Shown here: in pieces, positions 52,702-61,608 of the stretch
Position numbering within the stretch: position 1 is the first letter of the stretch
Layout of the letters: every line of letters begins with the position of its first letter
Source of the DNA: DASXMT01 sp963781305
GTDB taxonomy: Bacteria; Actinomycetota; Acidimicrobiia; Acidimicrobiales; RAAP-2
Assembly: GCA_963781305.1 (NCBI GenBank)
Contig: CAWAFL010000011.1
Location: 1,860,001 to 1,924,000 of the forward strand
Length of the DNA stretch: 64,000 nucleotides
Direction of reading: 5' to 3'
Position numbers and translations under genes: made by a program
Notes under the pieces: model-generated
Database searches by the model: none
Told to the model about the DNA's origin: nothing
The model's input: the letters and a program-made list of their open reading frames with translations, nothing else

Positions 52702-54066
52702 CTAGTCAGCACGCCCGTCGTCGGCGCGCTCGTCCTCAGCAGCGGGGCCGTCCATGTCGGCCGTTCCGGAGACAGGGGCCTTCTCACCGCGCCATTTCCG
52801 CAAGCGCTCAGCCACGACCGCTTCGTGGCCGCGATCGCTGGGCTCGTAGTAGCGGGCGTCCCCCAACTCGGGGGGCCGGTATTGCTGGTCCGTCCACGCA
52901 CCCGGTTCATCATGGGGGTAGACGTAGCCTTTCCCGTGCCCGATCGATCCCGCACTCTGGTAGTGCGAATCACGCAGATGAGGGGGAACGTCGCCGCGCG
53001 GCCCTTGGCGCACGTCCTGTTGGGCCCGCCCCAGGGCCACGGTCACCCGGTTCGATTTCGGCGCGCAGGCAAGATGCACCACCGCCTGAGCCAGGTTCAG
53101 CTGTGCCTCGGGCAGGCCCACGAACTCGACCGCCCGGGCGGCAGCGTCCGCCACCACCAAAGCCAGCGGGTCGGCCTCGCCGATGTCCTCGCTGGCCAGG
53201 ATGACCAGCCGGCGGGCGATGAACCGGGCGTCCTCCCCCGACTCGAGCATCCGAGCCAACCAGTACAGGCCGGCATCGGGATCCGACCCCCGCACGCTCT
53301 TGATGAAAGCGCTCACCTGGTCGTAGTGGTCATCTTCGCCGTAGTGGTGCAAGCGGGTATGGCGGGCACGCTCGACGTCCTCGATGGTCACGGGATGGTC
53401 GCCGGCCAGGGCCAATGCCACCTCCAGAGTGGTAAGCACGGCGCGGGCATCGCCGTCGGCCAGTCCGACCAAGGCGGCCACCGCGTCGGGCTCTGCCTCG
53501 GCGCCCTCGGCATCGAGACCCCGGGCCACCACCAGGGCCAGCTCGTCGTTGCTCAACGGCTCCAGCCGCCACAGGGTCGACCGGGACAGGAGGGGGGCGT
53601 TGACTTCGAAGAAGGGATTCTCGGTCGTCGCCCCGATCAGCACCAACAAGCCCTCTTCCACCGAGGGCAGCAGTGCGTCCTGCTGGGCCCGGTTGAACCG
53701 GTGCACCTCGTCGAGGAACAGGATCGTCCCGCGGCCCTGCTCTCCCAAGCGCCGCCGGGCACCCTCCACTACCTCGCGGACGTCCTTCACCCCGGCGGTC
53801 ACAGCGGAGAGCGGGATGAACTCCTTGGCTGTGGCGGTGGCCACCACGGAAGCAAGGGTGGTCTTCCCCGTACCCGGCGGACCCCACAAGATGGCGGAGG
53901 TCAGGCGATCCGACTCGATCAGCGCCCGCAGAGGAGCACCCGGGCCGACCAGGTGGGCCTGGCCGATGATGTCGTCGAGGGTCCGGGGACGCAGCCGGGC
54001 GGCCAGCGGCGCCCGTGCCGCCAGATGCTCCTCAGCCGCTCCGGAGAACAGATCGTCGGCGGCCAT
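52702..54066 (-). CDS. rarA: Replication-associated recombination ATPase RarA/MgsA
   Basis: AAA+ clamp-loader-like ATPase acting at stalled replication forks. 454 residues with Walker A GPPGTGKTT (62-70), Walker B LFLDEVHRF (Asp119-Glu120), sensor 1 GATTENPFF and the family-specific C-terminal region (HYQSAGSIGHGKGYVYPHD). A short Asp/Ala-rich tail ends the protein. Seventeen bases downstream of aspS. Confidence 0.95.
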   Translation of the reverse strand: MAADDLFSGAAEEHLAARAPLAARLRPRTLDDIIGQAHLVGPGAPLRALIESDRLTSAILWGPPGTGKTTLASVVATATAKEFIPLSAVTAGVKDVREVVEGARRRLGEQGRGTILFLDEVHRFNRAQQDALLPSVEEGLLVLIGATTENPFFEVNAPLLSRSTLWRLEPLSNDELALVVARGLDAEGAEAEPDAVAALVGLADGDARAVLTTLEVALALAGDHPVTIEDVERARHTRLHHYGEDDHYDQVSAFIKSVRGSDPDAGLYWLARMLESGEDARFIARRLVILASEDIGEADPLALVVADAAARAVEFVGLPEAQLNLAQAVVHLACAPKSNRVTVALGRAQQDVRQGPRGDVPPHLRDSHYQSAGSIGHGKGYVYPHDEPGAWTDQQYRPPELGDARYYEPSDRGHEAVVAERLRKWRGEKAPVSGTADMDGPAAEDERADDGRAD

Positions 54067-54082
54067 GAGCGAAGCGGGCTGC

Positions 54083-55870
54083 TCAGTCCTTGCGGGGGGC
54101 GAGCCGGAGCCCGAGATCGGCCAGAGCCGTCGGCGCCAGCGGCTTGGGCGCTCCGGTCATGGGATCCGACCCCGACTGGGTCTTGGGGAAGGCGATGACC
54201 TCGCGGATGCTGTCTTCGCCGGCAAAGATGGCCACCAACCGATCGATCCCGATGGCGAAACCGGCGTGGGGTGGGGCTCCGTAGCGAAACGCCCCGAGCA
54301 AGAACCCGAACCGCGACTCGGCCTCCTCGGGAGTGATGCCCAGCACGTCGAACACCCGGCTTTGGATGTCGGCTCGATGGATCCGGACACTGCCCGAACC
54401 CAGCTCCCATCCGTTGAGGACCAGATCATAGGCCTGGGACCGCACCGAGGCCGGGTCCGACTCCAGACGGTCCAGGTCGTCGAGGTGGGGCATGGTGAAG
54501 GGATGGTGGGCGGCGATGGGATTCCCGTTGGCGTCCACCCCGTCGAACATCGGAAAGTCCACGATCCAGACGTAGCGGTACGGTCCCTCGCTGACCGGCC
54601 GAGACCCGAGCTCCACGCGGAGTTGGCCCAGCACGGTACAGGCCACTCGATGTTGGTCGGCCACCACCAGGATCAGGTCCCCGACAGCCGCATCGGTGGT
54701 GGCGATGAGGGCCGAGCGCTCCTGGTCGGAGAGGAAGCGATCGAGGGGCGAATCGAGCCCCAGCCCCCCGCCCTCGGGTCCACTGCCCGACGTCACCCGG
54801 AACCAGGCCAACCCCTTGGCGCCCAGTTGTTTCGCTTTGTCGGTGAGCGTGTCGAGCTTGGACCGGGTCAACGTCGACCCGCCCTCGAGCCGGACCGCTT
54901 TCACGCACGGGGCGCTGAACGCCTTTACCTCGGTTCCCTCGAACACCGCAGACAGGTCCACCAGCTCCATGCCGAAACGCAGGTCCGGTTTGTCCGTGCC
55001 GAACCGATCCAGCGCGTCCGACCACGTCATCTGCTCGATGGCCGGCGGGCGCTCCCCCGTCGCCACCTCGGCCGCATCGAGCACCGCCTCCGAAACGAAG
55101 GCGAGCACGTCGTCCTGGCTCACGAAAGACGCTTCCACGTCCAGCTGGGAGAACTCGAACTGCCGGTCGGCACGGAGGTCCTCGTCGCGCATGCACCTGG
55201 CGATCTGGAAGTAGCGGTCCATGCCCGCCACCATCAGGAGCTGCTTGGCCAGCTGGGGGCTCTGGGGCAGCACGTAGAAGGAGCCCTGGTGCAAGCGGCT
55301 GGGCACGGCGAACTCCCGCGCCCCCTCGGGGGTGGGCGCCCACAGCATGGGGGTCTCCACTTCGCAGAACCCCTGGCGGACCATGGCCGATCGCAGCGCC
55401 GCGTTGACCAGGGCGCGCAGCCGGAGGTTGGCCTGCATCCGGGGGCGGCGCAGGTCGATGAACCGGTTCCGGAGCCGGACGACCTCGTCGGCATCCACCC
55501 GGTCGTCCACGGCGAAGGGCGGAGGCTCGGCGACGGAGAGGACCTCGACGACGCAGTCGCCGATCTCGATCTCGCCGGTGGGCAGGTCCGAATTCACCGT
55601 TCCCTCGGGCCGGTGGCGGACCACGCCTTCGACTGCGATCACGTACTCGCTGCGCACGTCGACCGTTCCCTGAACCACGCACTGCACGATCCCGGTGTGG
55701 TCGCGGAGGTCGACGAATGCCAGGTGCTCACCGTGCTCGCGACGCTTGGCCACCCATCCGCACAGGCGCACGGTATTGCCGACCTCGGCCGTGGTCACCC
55801 GCCCGCACAGATGGGTGCGCATCGACGTGGCGCCCCACGTCCCGTCGATCCCCTCGGGTGTTGCGGTCAT
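54083..55870 (-). CDS. aspS: Aspartyl-tRNA synthetase
   Basis: 595-residue class IIb synthetase of the long bacterial type. OB-fold anticodon domain (LCGWVAKRREHG, FVDLRDHTGIVQCV), motif 2 region RCMRDEDLRADRQFEFSQLD, bacterial insertion domain and motif 3 FAIGIDRLVAIFAGEDSIRE. Whether it also charges tRNA-Asn cannot be decided from this window. It overlaps hisS by 4 bases. Confidence 0.96.
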   Translation of the reverse strand: MTATPEGIDGTWGATSMRTHLCGRVTTAEVGNTVRLCGWVAKRREHGEHLAFVDLRDHTGIVQCVVQGTVDVRSEYVIAVEGVVRHRPEGTVNSDLPTGEIEIGDCVVEVLSVAEPPPFAVDDRVDADEVVRLRNRFIDLRRPRMQANLRLRALVNAALRSAMVRQGFCEVETPMLWAPTPEGAREFAVPSRLHQGSFYVLPQSPQLAKQLLMVAGMDRYFQIARCMRDEDLRADRQFEFSQLDVEASFVSQDDVLAFVSEAVLDAAEVATGERPPAIEQMTWSDALDRFGTDKPDLRFGMELVDLSAVFEGTEVKAFSAPCVKAVRLEGGSTLTRSKLDTLTDKAKQLGAKGLAWFRVTSGSGPEGGGLGLDSPLDRFLSDQERSALIATTDAAVGDLILVVADQHRVACTVLGQLRVELGSRPVSEGPYRYVWIVDFPMFDGVDANGNPIAAHHPFTMPHLDDLDRLESDPASVRSQAYDLVLNGWELGSGSVRIHRADIQSRVFDVLGITPEEAESRFGFLLGAFRYGAPPHAGFAIGIDRLVAIFAGEDSIREVIAFPKTQSGSDPMTGAPKPLAPTALADLGLRLAPRKD

Positions 55871-57360
55871 GCTGGTTCCTTTCCGGTGGGCTCTGTCAGA
55901 GTGTGCTCTGCCGCAGTGTCCTTTGCGTCAGTGTCCTTTGCGTGTGCCGACTGGGCTCCGACCGAGGGCGAGGTCCCAGCGGCGGGCGAGGTCCCAGCGG
56001 CGGGCGAGGTCCCAGCGGCGGGCGAGGTCCCATCAGCGGGCGAGGTCCCATCAGCGGGCGAGGTCCCATCAGCGGGCCGGGTCCCATCAGCGGGCCTGGT
56101 CCCAGCAAGAACTGCGTCGACCACCTCGGCCCTGGGTACGGTCCGCTGGGTGCCTTCATCCCGGAGGGGCCGGACCGTCACTGTTCCCGCAGCAACCTCG
56201 TCGGGGCCCACGATCAGTGCAAGCCGGGCACCGGATCGGTCGGCCGACTTGAGCTGCGACCTCATGGAGCGTCCGTCGAAGGCCCGATCGGCCCGCAGCC
56301 CGGCCCGGCGCAGCTGGGCGGTGAGGTCCCGGGCTGTCTCGCCACCGGCCACGTCAACGACATAGGCGTCGAGCAATGGCGGCGCCACCGGGAAGACGTG
56401 TTCGGCGTCACAGGCCAGGAGCACCCGCTCGATGCCGATGCCGAAGCCGATGCCCGGCGTGGGCGGTCCGCCCAGCATCTCGACGAGGCCGTCGTAGCGG
56501 CCTCCCCCACCGATCCCGTTCTGGGCCGCGTCCAAGGCCTGTGATGCGAACTCGAACGTGGTGCGGGTGTAGTAGTCGAAGCCGCGAACCAGTCGGTGAT
56601 CGAGCTCGTAGGGAATGCCCAGAGAACGCAACCCGGCCTGCACCCGGTCGAAGTGCTCGCGGCACGGGCCGCACAGGTGATCGACCAGACGGGGGGCCTC
56701 GGCGGTGGCGGCGCGGCACGACTCCCGCTTGCAGTCGAGGACCCGCAGGGGGTTGGCCTCGAGCCGCTCCTGGTGCTCAGGGCACAGCTCGTCCCGGCGC
56801 TCGGCCAGGTACGAGCGCAACAGCTCGATGTACGCCGGGCGGCACTCGGCGTCGCCCATCGAGTTCAGCTTCAGCGTGTAGGCGGTCAAGCCGAGGGAGC
56901 TGAACAGCCCGTGGGCCAGCCCGATCACCTCGACGTCGAGGTCGGGGTCCTCCGGTCCCAGCGCCTCCACCCCCAGCTGGTGATGCTGACGATAGCGGCC
57001 GGCCTGTGGGCGCTCGTAGCGGAACGCCGGGGTGGCGTACCAGGCCTTCCACGGCAACGGTGGCCGGTGCTGGACGTAGGCACGGACGATGGGAGCGGTG
57101 CCTTCGGGCCGGAGAGCCAGGGTGCGGCCGCCCCGATCCTCGAATTCGTACATCTCCTTGCCCACCACGTCGCTGCCCTCGCCGATCCCTCTGCGGAAGA
57201 CGCGGACGTCCTCGAACAAGGGGGTATGGGCCAAGCCGTAGCCGGCCTGCTCGACCAGGTGGGCAAAGGTGGCGAGCAGGGCCTCCCAGCGGCTCGATTC
57301 CGGCCAGAGCACGTCATGGGTCCCACTCGGGGCGCGCGCGGCCGTGGGCTCGTCACTCAT
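55867..57360 (-). CDS. hisS: Histidyl-tRNA synthetase with repeat tail
   Basis: Charges tRNA-His. The class II core has EFEDRGGRTLALRPEGTAP (motif 2), RGFDYYTRTTFEF (HisA-type histidine loop) and GGGGRYDGL, then the anticodon-binding domain. After about residue 420 the protein carries a ~75-residue tail of GTSPADGTSPAA-type hexapeptide repeats and KDTDAKDT, encoded by an 18-base array. The family normally ends near 420-430 residues. The tail could be disordered and functionally neutral. Confidence 0.95.
   Translation of the reverse strand: MSDEPTAARAPSGTHDVLWPESSRWEALLATFAHLVEQAGYGLAHTPLFEDVRVFRRGIGEGSDVVGKEMYEFEDRGGRTLALRPEGTAPIVRAYVQHRPPLPWKAWYATPAFRYERPQAGRYRQHHQLGVEALGPEDPDLDVEVIGLAHGLFSSLGLTAYTLKLNSMGDAECRPAYIELLRSYLAERRDELCPEHQERLEANPLRVLDCKRESCRAATAEAPRLVDHLCGPCREHFDRVQAGLRSLGIPYELDHRLVRGFDYYTRTTFEFASQALDAAQNGIGGGGRYDGLVEMLGGPPTPGIGFGIGIERVLLACDAEHVFPVAPPLLDAYVVDVAGGETARDLTAQLRRAGLRADRAFDGRSMRSQLKSADRSGARLALIVGPDEVAAGTVTVRPLRDEGTQRTVPRAEVVDAVLAGTRPADGTRPADGTSPADGTSPADGTSPAAGTSPAAGTSPAAGTSPSVGAQSAHAKDTDAKDTAAEHTLTEPTGKEPA
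55970..56095. repeat. Seven 18-base units in the hisS 3' end
   Basis: GAGGTCCCAGCGGCGGGC-type units start at 55970 and repeat every 18 bases to 56095. Early copies are nearly identical and later ones carry CATCAG in place of CAGCGG. Two 15-base units (TGCGTCAGTGTCCTT) lie just before them. Confidence 0.92.
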
Positions 57361-57367
57361 CGGGGGA

Positions 57368-59866
57368 TCAGTCCTTCTTTCCGGGCAGGATGCGGTAGGC
57401 GTCGTAGACGGCGTCGAGATGGCGCACCGAGTTGAGCACCGATTCCAGGTGGTTGGCGTCCCCCAGCTCCACGTCGAAGCGCATCCGGGAGATCCGGTCG
57501 GCGTCGGTCTGGGTGTTGGCGGCCAGGATGTTGAGGTGGTGCTCCGAGACCACCTGGCTCACGTCGGTGAGCAGCCTCGACCGGTCGATGGCCACCACCT
57601 CGATGGTGGCCACGAACACGCCCGATGACCGGTGGTCCCACTCCACCTCGATCAGGCGCTCCCGCGAGCGACTGGCCAACGAGGCGGCGTTGGAGCAGTC
57701 GGCCCGGTGGACCGACACGCCCCGGCCCCGCGTGACAAAACCGATGATCTCGTCGCCGGGCACGGGCGTGCAGCAGCGGGAAAGCCGCACCACCAGGTCG
57801 TCCAGACCCTCCACGTAGACGCCGACGTCCGACCGCTGTCCGGGGCGCCCGGCCGTCGGCTGGCGGCGGGCGGTCACCGGCAGCTGCTCGTCGTAGACAC
57901 CGCCCCGCAGCTCGCGCAGCAGGCGCTGGGCCACAGCTCGGGCCGAGATCCGGTTGTCGCCGATGGCCGCATGGAGGGCCTCGAGATCGGCGTAGTTCAT
58001 GGTCTCGGCCAGCTCAGCCAGGGCGTGATCCGAGGCCAGCTTCTGGACGGGAAGACCTTCCCGTCGCAGCTCCTTGGTCAGCTCCTCCCGACCGATCTCG
58101 ATGGCGTCCTCCCGGCGCTCCCTCGAGAACCACTGACGGATCTTGGTGCGGGCCCGCGACGACGCGGCCAGGTTCAGCCAGTCCCGGGACGGTCCCGCCG
58201 TCGGCGCCTTGGACGTGATGATCTCCACCGTGTCGGCAGAGTTCAGTGTGGTCTCGAGGGGCACCAGCCTGCCGTTCACCGTCGCCCCCACGCAGCGATG
58301 CCCCACCTCGGTGTGAATGGCATAGGCGAAGTCGACCGGCGTGGCATTGGCCGTCAGGGCGATGACCTTGCCCTTTGGGGTGAAGACGTAGACCTCGTCC
58401 TGCTCGAGGTCGAGCTTGAGCGCCTCGAGGAATTCGATGGGATCGGTGGTCTCGTTCTGGAAGTCAGCGATCCGCTGCATCCACTCGATCTCGGCGGTGG
58501 TGGACGACGTCTCCCGGGCCAGGGCCTGGCGCTCCGCTCGTCGGTCGGCCTCGGCCGTGCTGGAGTCTCCCCGACTCTTCTTGGCCGACTTGGGTTCCTT
58601 GGTCGGGGCGCCCTGCTTGACCGCGTCCCCCGTCTTGGCCTGGTCACGCGACAGCAGCCGGTCGGAGCCGGGATGATGCCCGTCTCCCGGACCCTTGCTC
58701 TTGGAACCCTTGTCGCGAGCGGCCCTGTCTGCGCCGTCACGGACGGGCTTCTCCTTGTAGCCCCAGTGGGCGGCGATGCCGTACTCGGCACGGCGATGCA
58801 TCTCGTGCGTGCGCACCTGGACTTCGATCGGCTTCCCGTCCAGCCCGATGACGGTGGTGTGCAGCGACTGGTACAAGTTGAACTTCGGTGAGTTGATGTA
58901 GTCCTTGAACCTCCCCTGCACCGGCGGCCAGATGGCATGGATGGAGCCCAGTGCCGCCCAGCAGTCCTTCTCCGCCTCGACGATGACCCGCATCCCGACC
59001 AGGTCGTAGAGGTCATCGAACTCCTTGCCCCGGACGACCATCTTCTCGTAGATGCTCCAGAGGTGCTTCGGGCGGCCGGTTACCTCGGCGTTGATCCCCG
59101 AGGCCTGCAGGCGCTCGCGCACGGCCACCAGGACCCGGGCCAGGTACTCGTCTCGAAGCGGCGCCCGGCTGGCCACCATCTGTTCGATCTCTGCGTAGCG
59201 CTTGGGGTGCAGGGTGGCGAAGGCCAGGTCCTCGAGCTGCCACTTCACCTCCTGGATGCCGAGGCGGTGGGCCAGGGGGGCGTAGATATCGAGCGTCTCC
59301 TGGGCCGTGCGGTGCTGCTTCCATTCCGGCATCACCGAGAGGGTGCGCATGTTGTGCAGCCGGTCGGCCAGCTTGATGATCAACACCCGCCAGTCATCAG
59401 CCATGGCCACCAGCATCTTGCGGACGGTGGCGGCCTGTTGGGCCTCTTTGGAATCGAATTGGAGCCGATCCAACTTGGTCACGCCGTCGACGATGGCGGC
59501 GACCGCATCACCGAAGTCCTCCTTGATGACCTTGTTGGTCACGCCGGTGTCCTCCACCGCGTCGTGCAGCAGCGCGGCGGCAATGGTCTGCGTGTCAAGG
59601 CCCAGTTCGGCCACGATGCCGGCCACGGCGATGGGATGGGTGATGTAGGGCTCGCCCGACCGCCGCACCTGTCCGGCATGGGCCACGGCTGCCGTCTCAG
59701 CCGCCCCTTCGATCATCCCGGTGTCCTCGCCGGGATGACGGCGGAGGAAGGCCTCGATCACCTTGGCCATCAGGTCGGCCTCGGCGTCGTTCAATGCGCT
59801 CTCGACCTGGGTGTCTCGCCCCTTCGTCTCGGTCCCCTCAGAAGAGGCTCGCGCAGCCAACGCCAT
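57368..59866 (-). CDS. rel: Bifunctional (p)ppGpp synthetase/hydrolase (Rel)
   Basis: Stringent-response enzyme of 832 residues from ATG 59866. The HD hydrolase site is intact (HDAVEDT, 101-107), the synthetase has the RFKD motif (319-322) typical of bifunctional enzymes and YQSLHTTVIG, then TGS (VYVFTPKGKVIAL) and a C-terminal zinc-finger/ACT region (CCTPVPGDEIIGF). Residues about 376-455, between synthetase and TGS, form a long charged Lys/Asp/Ser insert where the family has about 15-20 residues. It lies 7 bases upstream of hisS. Confidence 0.95.
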   Translation of the reverse strand: MALAARASSEGTETKGRDTQVESALNDAEADLMAKVIEAFLRRHPGEDTGMIEGAAETAAVAHAGQVRRSGEPYITHPIAVAGIVAELGLDTQTIAAALLHDAVEDTGVTNKVIKEDFGDAVAAIVDGVTKLDRLQFDSKEAQQAATVRKMLVAMADDWRVLIIKLADRLHNMRTLSVMPEWKQHRTAQETLDIYAPLAHRLGIQEVKWQLEDLAFATLHPKRYAEIEQMVASRAPLRDEYLARVLVAVRERLQASGINAEVTGRPKHLWSIYEKMVVRGKEFDDLYDLVGMRVIVEAEKDCWAALGSIHAIWPPVQGRFKDYINSPKFNLYQSLHTTVIGLDGKPIEVQVRTHEMHRRAEYGIAAHWGYKEKPVRDGADRAARDKGSKSKGPGDGHHPGSDRLLSRDQAKTGDAVKQGAPTKEPKSAKKSRGDSSTAEADRRAERQALARETSSTTAEIEWMQRIADFQNETTDPIEFLEALKLDLEQDEVYVFTPKGKVIALTANATPVDFAYAIHTEVGHRCVGATVNGRLVPLETTLNSADTVEIITSKAPTAGPSRDWLNLAASSRARTKIRQWFSRERREDAIEIGREELTKELRREGLPVQKLASDHALAELAETMNYADLEALHAAIGDNRISARAVAQRLLRELRGGVYDEQLPVTARRQPTAGRPGQRSDVGVYVEGLDDLVVRLSRCCTPVPGDEIIGFVTRGRGVSVHRADCSNAASLASRSRERLIEVEWDHRSSGVFVATIEVVAIDRSRLLTDVSQVVSEHHLNILAANTQTDADRISRMRFDVELGDANHLESVLNSVRHLDAVYDAYRILPGKKD

Positions 59867-59994
59867 GTCTACACGGTACCTGGAGGGCGGCACGGTTCCG
59901 AACCAGGTCGGTGGTCAGAGCGGACGGCGCAGTCAGCGGGCGGCACAGGGGTGGAGGCGGGCGTTCCCACCAAGCGGCCCACTACAGCCGCTGG

Positions 59995-61608
59995 TCAGCG
60001 ACGTTTACCCTTACTGCCCTTCCCCCTCCCCTTACGGGGACGAGGTGGGGGCCGCGTGCCGGCTGGGCGGTTCGACCCGCCCCCGGCCGAGGGGGTGAGG
60101 ATGCCGGTCGCATTGGACGTGGGTTGCGCGCCCTTGGCTGCACCTTGGCCGGTCGCTCCGGTAGCTGCCGGCTGGCGTCCCGTTCTCCGGGATGCCCCCG
60201 GGCGAATCACTCCCGAGGTCTGGGGCCGTGCCTTCCCGCCAGCTCGGCCCCCTCCGGCCGTGGACATGGCGGCGGCGCTGGACGGCGTGAGAACCTCCAT
60301 CCGTTCGCCCCTCGCCTCCAGGCGCTGACGGATGGTGATGTAGCGAGGCTCCCGCTCCTTCATCATGGCCAACAGCGGGGAGGCGATGAAGATGGACGAG
60401 TACGCCCCACTGGTGAGGCCGATAACCAGGGCCAGGCCGAAGTCCTCCAACGACGTCGCCCCCAGGATCAACGAGCCGACCACCAGCACCGAGAGCACCG
60501 GGATGATGGCCACCATGGAGGTGTTGATCGACCGGGCCAGCGTCTGGTTCATCGACAGGTTCACCATGTCGGAATAGGTAATGCGCCCGGTGGCACCTAG
60601 ACCCTTGGCGTTCTCGTTTATTCGGTCGAACACCACCACGGTGTCGTATAGCGAATAGCCGAGCACGGTGAGGACGGCGATGACCGTGTCCGGACTGACC
60701 TGGAACCCGGCCAACGAGTAAATACCCACGGTGACCAGGATGTCGTGGATCACCGCCACCAAGGCGGCGATGGCCATCTTGAACTCGAACCGGATGGAGA
60801 TGAAGATCACCACGGCGATGAAGAACACGATGAGGGCCTCGATGGCCTTCGAAGTGACCTGGCCGCCCCAGGTCGGTCCGACGTCGTTGAACGAGATCTT
60901 CTCAGCGGCCTGCGCTTGCGGGATCCCTGTCGCTTTGGCCAGCGCATTGGTGACGTTGTTCTCGATGGCCAACTTCTGCGCTTGCGTCTTGCCGTTGAGG
61001 TCCGCTTCCACCTCGATCGTCCTGGTGTGGTGGATCTGATCGGTGAGCTGGAGCACCGTCGGCTGGGTGAGACCAGCGGCCTCGACCGCACTGGTGGCCT
61101 GGGCCACGGTCAGCTGGCTGCTCTGTACTTCCCAGGTCTGGCCGCCCTTGAAGTCGATCCCCAGGTTCAGTCCCCGGGTCCCCAGGGAGATGATGCCGGC
61201 CACGATGATGATGGCCGAGATGGCGAACCACTTCCTCCGGTTCCCCATGAAGTCGAAATGGGTCTGCCCCCGATAGAGGCGCACGAAGGCATTGGGCCGC
61301 TTGGTCCGTTTGGTAGCCGGCTTGTCGGCTGGGAGGTCGCCGAAGTCCTCGGCATTCGCTTTGCTCCCTGCCACGTCCTCGGCCGGCACCAGGTCGTCCG
61401 GCACGAGCTCGTCTTCCGGCACGAGCTCGTCTTCTGGCTCCAGCTCGTCCGGCTCCAGTTCGTCTTCCGGCACGAGCTCGTCTGCCGGCTCGAGCTCATC
61501 TTCCGGCTCGAGCTCGTCTTCCGGCTCCAGCTCGCCGGCCTCGTCAGCTTTGCCAACGCCATTGGAGGTCGCTCGATTGTCGCCCTTGCCCCTCCGACGG
61601 GAGCTCAC
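59995..61608 (-). CDS. secF: Protein-export membrane protein SecF with acidic repeat leader
   Basis: Partner of SecD; uses the proton gradient to assist Sec export. Residues about 110-420 form the SecF core (LGIDFKGGQTWEV, YSLYDTVVVFDRINENAK, six hydrophobic segments). The first ~110 residues are cytoplasmic and carry an ELEPED/ELVPED acidic repeat (26-80) followed by a basic stretch. The C-terminal ~100 residues are Gly/Arg/Lys-rich, ending RKGRGKGSKGKRR. Both tails are longer than usual. It overlaps secD by 4 bases. Confidence 0.93.
   Translation of the reverse strand: MSSRRRGKGDNRATSNGVGKADEAGELEPEDELEPEDELEPADELVPEDELEPDELEPEDELVPEDELVPDDLVPAEDVAGSKANAEDFGDLPADKPATKRTKRPNAFVRLYRGQTHFDFMGNRRKWFAISAIIIVAGIISLGTRGLNLGIDFKGGQTWEVQSSQLTVAQATSAVEAAGLTQPTVLQLTDQIHHTRTIEVEADLNGKTQAQKLAIENNVTNALAKATGIPQAQAAEKISFNDVGPTWGGQVTSKAIEALIVFFIAVVIFISIRFEFKMAIAALVAVIHDILVTVGIYSLAGFQVSPDTVIAVLTVLGYSLYDTVVVFDRINENAKGLGATGRITYSDMVNLSMNQTLARSINTSMVAIIPVLSVLVVGSLILGATSLEDFGLALVIGLTSGAYSSIFIASPLLAMMKEREPRYITIRQRLEARGERMEVLTPSSAAAMSTAGGGRAGGKARPQTSGVIRPGASRRTGRQPAATGATGQGAAKGAQPTSNATGILTPSAGGGSNRPAGTRPPPRPRKGRGKGSKGKRR
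61397..61532. repeat. Acidic 15/18-base repeats in secF
   Basis: TCCGGCACGAGCTCGTCT-type units, period 18 with some 15-base units, encode Glu-Asp-Glu-Leu-Val/Glu-Pro on the minus strand. Confidence 0.85.

Noticed and set aside
53384..56365. Plus-strand frame of about 993 codons opposite aspS and hisS
   Set aside because: Shadow frame; composition is reverse complement of the synthetases.
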